DNA of 64,000 nt from assembly GCF_000189635.1 (NCBI RefSeq), contig NW_002476555.1, positions 124,001 to 188,000 of the forward strand, written 5' to 3'. The notes below the pieces were generated by a model. That model had not been told where the DNA came from. It saw nothing but the letters and a program-made list of their open reading frames with translations, and ran no database searches. Both the position numbers and the translations under genes were made by a program. Shown piece by piece: positions 62,557-64,000 of this stretch (positions are counted from its first letter, which is position 1; each line of letters opens with the position of its first letter). This DNA is from Tetrahymena thermophila SB210. Taxonomy: Eukaryota > Ciliophora > Oligohymenophorea > Hymenostomatida > Tetrahymenidae.

Positions 62557-63924
62557 GAAGAAAGGAAGAAAGGAAGGAATGAAGGAAGGAAGGAAGGAAA
62601 ATTTTATATTTATATGTTAAGTTCCATGTTTGTTTTTTTAAATTGAATTCGATATTGCTCTTATGAAATATTTAAAAAAGTATTAGAAGAATAATATGAA
62701 CTTTTATGAAATATGTATTGTTTTATAAAAATTAATACCAAAATAGAATTTTTATTGATTGTATTTTGTTTTGTCCTCCGAAAAGCTTCAAGAAAAATGG
62801 TAAAAAAATATATAAATTCCAGTATTAATGAATGAAATTTTTTAAGGGTCTGTTGATACCACATTGATTAAATACATGAAAAAGTAGAATGGCTAAGTGT
62901 AATTTATTTTTTATAGTTTCATTGATTTTTTGAAAAGCTAACTTATTAGAATTAACAATATTTTGCTAATTTTTTATGTATTTTTGTAATTAGATTTTTT
63001 TTACATTTATTATTAATTAATTTTATGTGTTTGTATTAGCTTATATTTTTTAAAGTGGCTATTTTTTTTAAATTGTGTAAATTGTGCTGATTCAAAAATG
63101 TACGATTTTTTTAAAATTTGATATACAGATAGATAATTACAGAAATGCAAAATGGTGTAAATTTTACAAAGTGAGTTACTTACTATTCTACTGAGTTTGC
63201 ATTATTATTATCCTTTTTATGTTCTTAGACTAAATTATCGCTTAGGCAATATATTTTAATTCTGTTATTTAAAAAATAGAGGTTCATACTTTGATTTTAT
63301 CAATGTTTTGGTCTTAATCTAATATTTTTCTCACTAAAAAAGAATAAGTTTTTTATGGAAAATTTAAGTTTAGATAGTACTACACTCGCTATCAAAAATA
63401 GCTAAACAACTATATTTTATTTATGTTTTCAGCAAAAAGTATTCTGTTTTTCTTTTACTGATCTGTTAATGCAAATAATTATTAATATTTTATAAATTAA
63501 GAGATTTCCTTTTTTAAATAAAATTGTTAATTTTTCTTGCCAATAATTAGACTTTAAATTATTTTTAATGAGAAATAAATTTATGTAATTATCTTATTTG
63601 ATAAACTATTTGAATAAATTTAAAGACAAGATTATTCTTTTTCACTCCTTCCTTATTTTTCTTTGAATTGGTTTATCATTTTTTATTTTCTATAAAACTT
63701 ACTAAACTTAAAGAGCATTTAACTGTATTCTTAATTGTCTTCCAAATAATCCTACCGTTAGTAATACCTGCTAAGAATTATTTATCTTTTAGTCAATATT
63801 TTTTTTGTTTTTATTATTTCATTATTTACAATATTTATTATTTTTTATTAAATTGATTTAAATTTTGATTTTTTTAATAAGGTTAGTTAAAATTTAATTC
63901 ATATAAATATCGAATATTGATGAA
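62191..63924. other. Intergenic spacer
   Basis: 1.7 kb, AT-rich. It contains the purine microsatellite at 62520-62600. A hydrophobic standard-code ORF near 63670-63850 has spacer-like composition and was not accepted as a gene. Confidence 0.5.
62520..62600. repeat. GAAA/GGAA purine microsatellite
   Basis: Roughly nine GAAA units grade into GGAA and GAAG units, giving about 80 bases of pure purine on the plus strand apart from a single T. Confidence 0.95.
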
Positions 63925-64000
63925 ATGAAGTATTACAAATTAAATTACTACTTTTAAGAGGAGATAGATGGTGATAAAATTTATTTAAAATTTCAAGATA
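63925..64000 (+). CDS. 5' end of a further gene (partial)
   Basis: From the ATG at 63925 the frame reads MKYYKLNYYFQEEIDGDKIY then LKFQD and runs off the window; a TGA shortly upstream in another frame fits the start. The base composition and charged, aromatic sequence stand out from the spacer before it. Only 25 residues are visible, so no family can be named. Confidence 0.45.

Noticed and set aside
63668-63856. 62-residue plus-strand ORF
   Set aside because: Spacer-like composition, hydrophobic throughout, and no coding features.
1-64000. CRISPR arrays, telomeric GGGGTT repeats, LTR or other mobile elements
   Set aside because: None seen: no regularly spaced direct repeats, no telomere repeat, and no recognisable transposase, reverse transcriptase or integrase motif.

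Overview
The window is nuclear DNA of a ciliate, most likely a Tetrahymena species. Four things point there: the sequence is extremely AT-rich, TAA and TAG stand inside every convincing reading frame at glutamine positions, TGA is the only terminator, and introns are short AT-rich GT...AG units, usually beginning GTAA. All gene models below were read with that code. Standard-code ORFs here are mostly fragments or shadows of the real genes. I cannot tell a macronuclear from a micronuclear copy.

Layout. 1-1119: start of an RRM RNA-binding protein (-), running off the left edge. 1120-7758: gene-poor stretch with coding-like islands on the minus strand (a small ORF at 3601-3834, an unresolved relic or gene at about 4246-6060). 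7759-15575: eight-exon gene (-) for a 1534-residue protein with a disordered front and C-terminal TPR helices. 16781-18025: three-exon tetraspanin-like membrane protein (-). 18501-18576: GC-rich island, possibly a structured RNA. 19692-20591: probable mitochondrial membrane protein (-). 22356-23471: monoglyceride-lipase-type serine hydrolase (+). 24272-26059: leucine-rich repeat protein (+). 27023-28902: five-exon WDR82/Swd2 (+). 30362-33127: TAPT1-family membrane protein (+). 34114-37782: GPI ethanolamine-phosphate transferase-like membrane protein without the usual catalytic residues (+). 38510-39385: tetraspanin (+). 41087-41863: Cys-rich zinc-binding protein (+). 42804-47700: SMC2, the condensin ATPase, in 12 exons (-). 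48415-48759: small ORF (+). 49318-52317: long disordered protein with a conserved-looking C-terminal domain (+). 53039-54919: von Willebrand A-domain protein (-). 55915-62190: three tandem paralogues for Cys-rich, probably GPI-anchored surface proteins of the immobilization-antigen type (+). 63925-64000: start of another gene (+).

There is no operon logic; genes are monocistronic and separated by 0.3-2.5 kb of AT-rich DNA. The connections that can be made are functional: SMC2 and WDR82 are chromatin and transcription factors, while a GPI-pathway-like protein, three putative GPI-anchored surface proteins and two tetraspanin-like proteins concern the cell surface. Exon models for the TPR gene, SMC2, WDR82, the transferase-like gene and the first tetraspanin all close to a whole number of codons, which supports the junctions chosen. 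I saw no tRNA, rRNA, CRISPR array, telomere repeat or intact mobile element.
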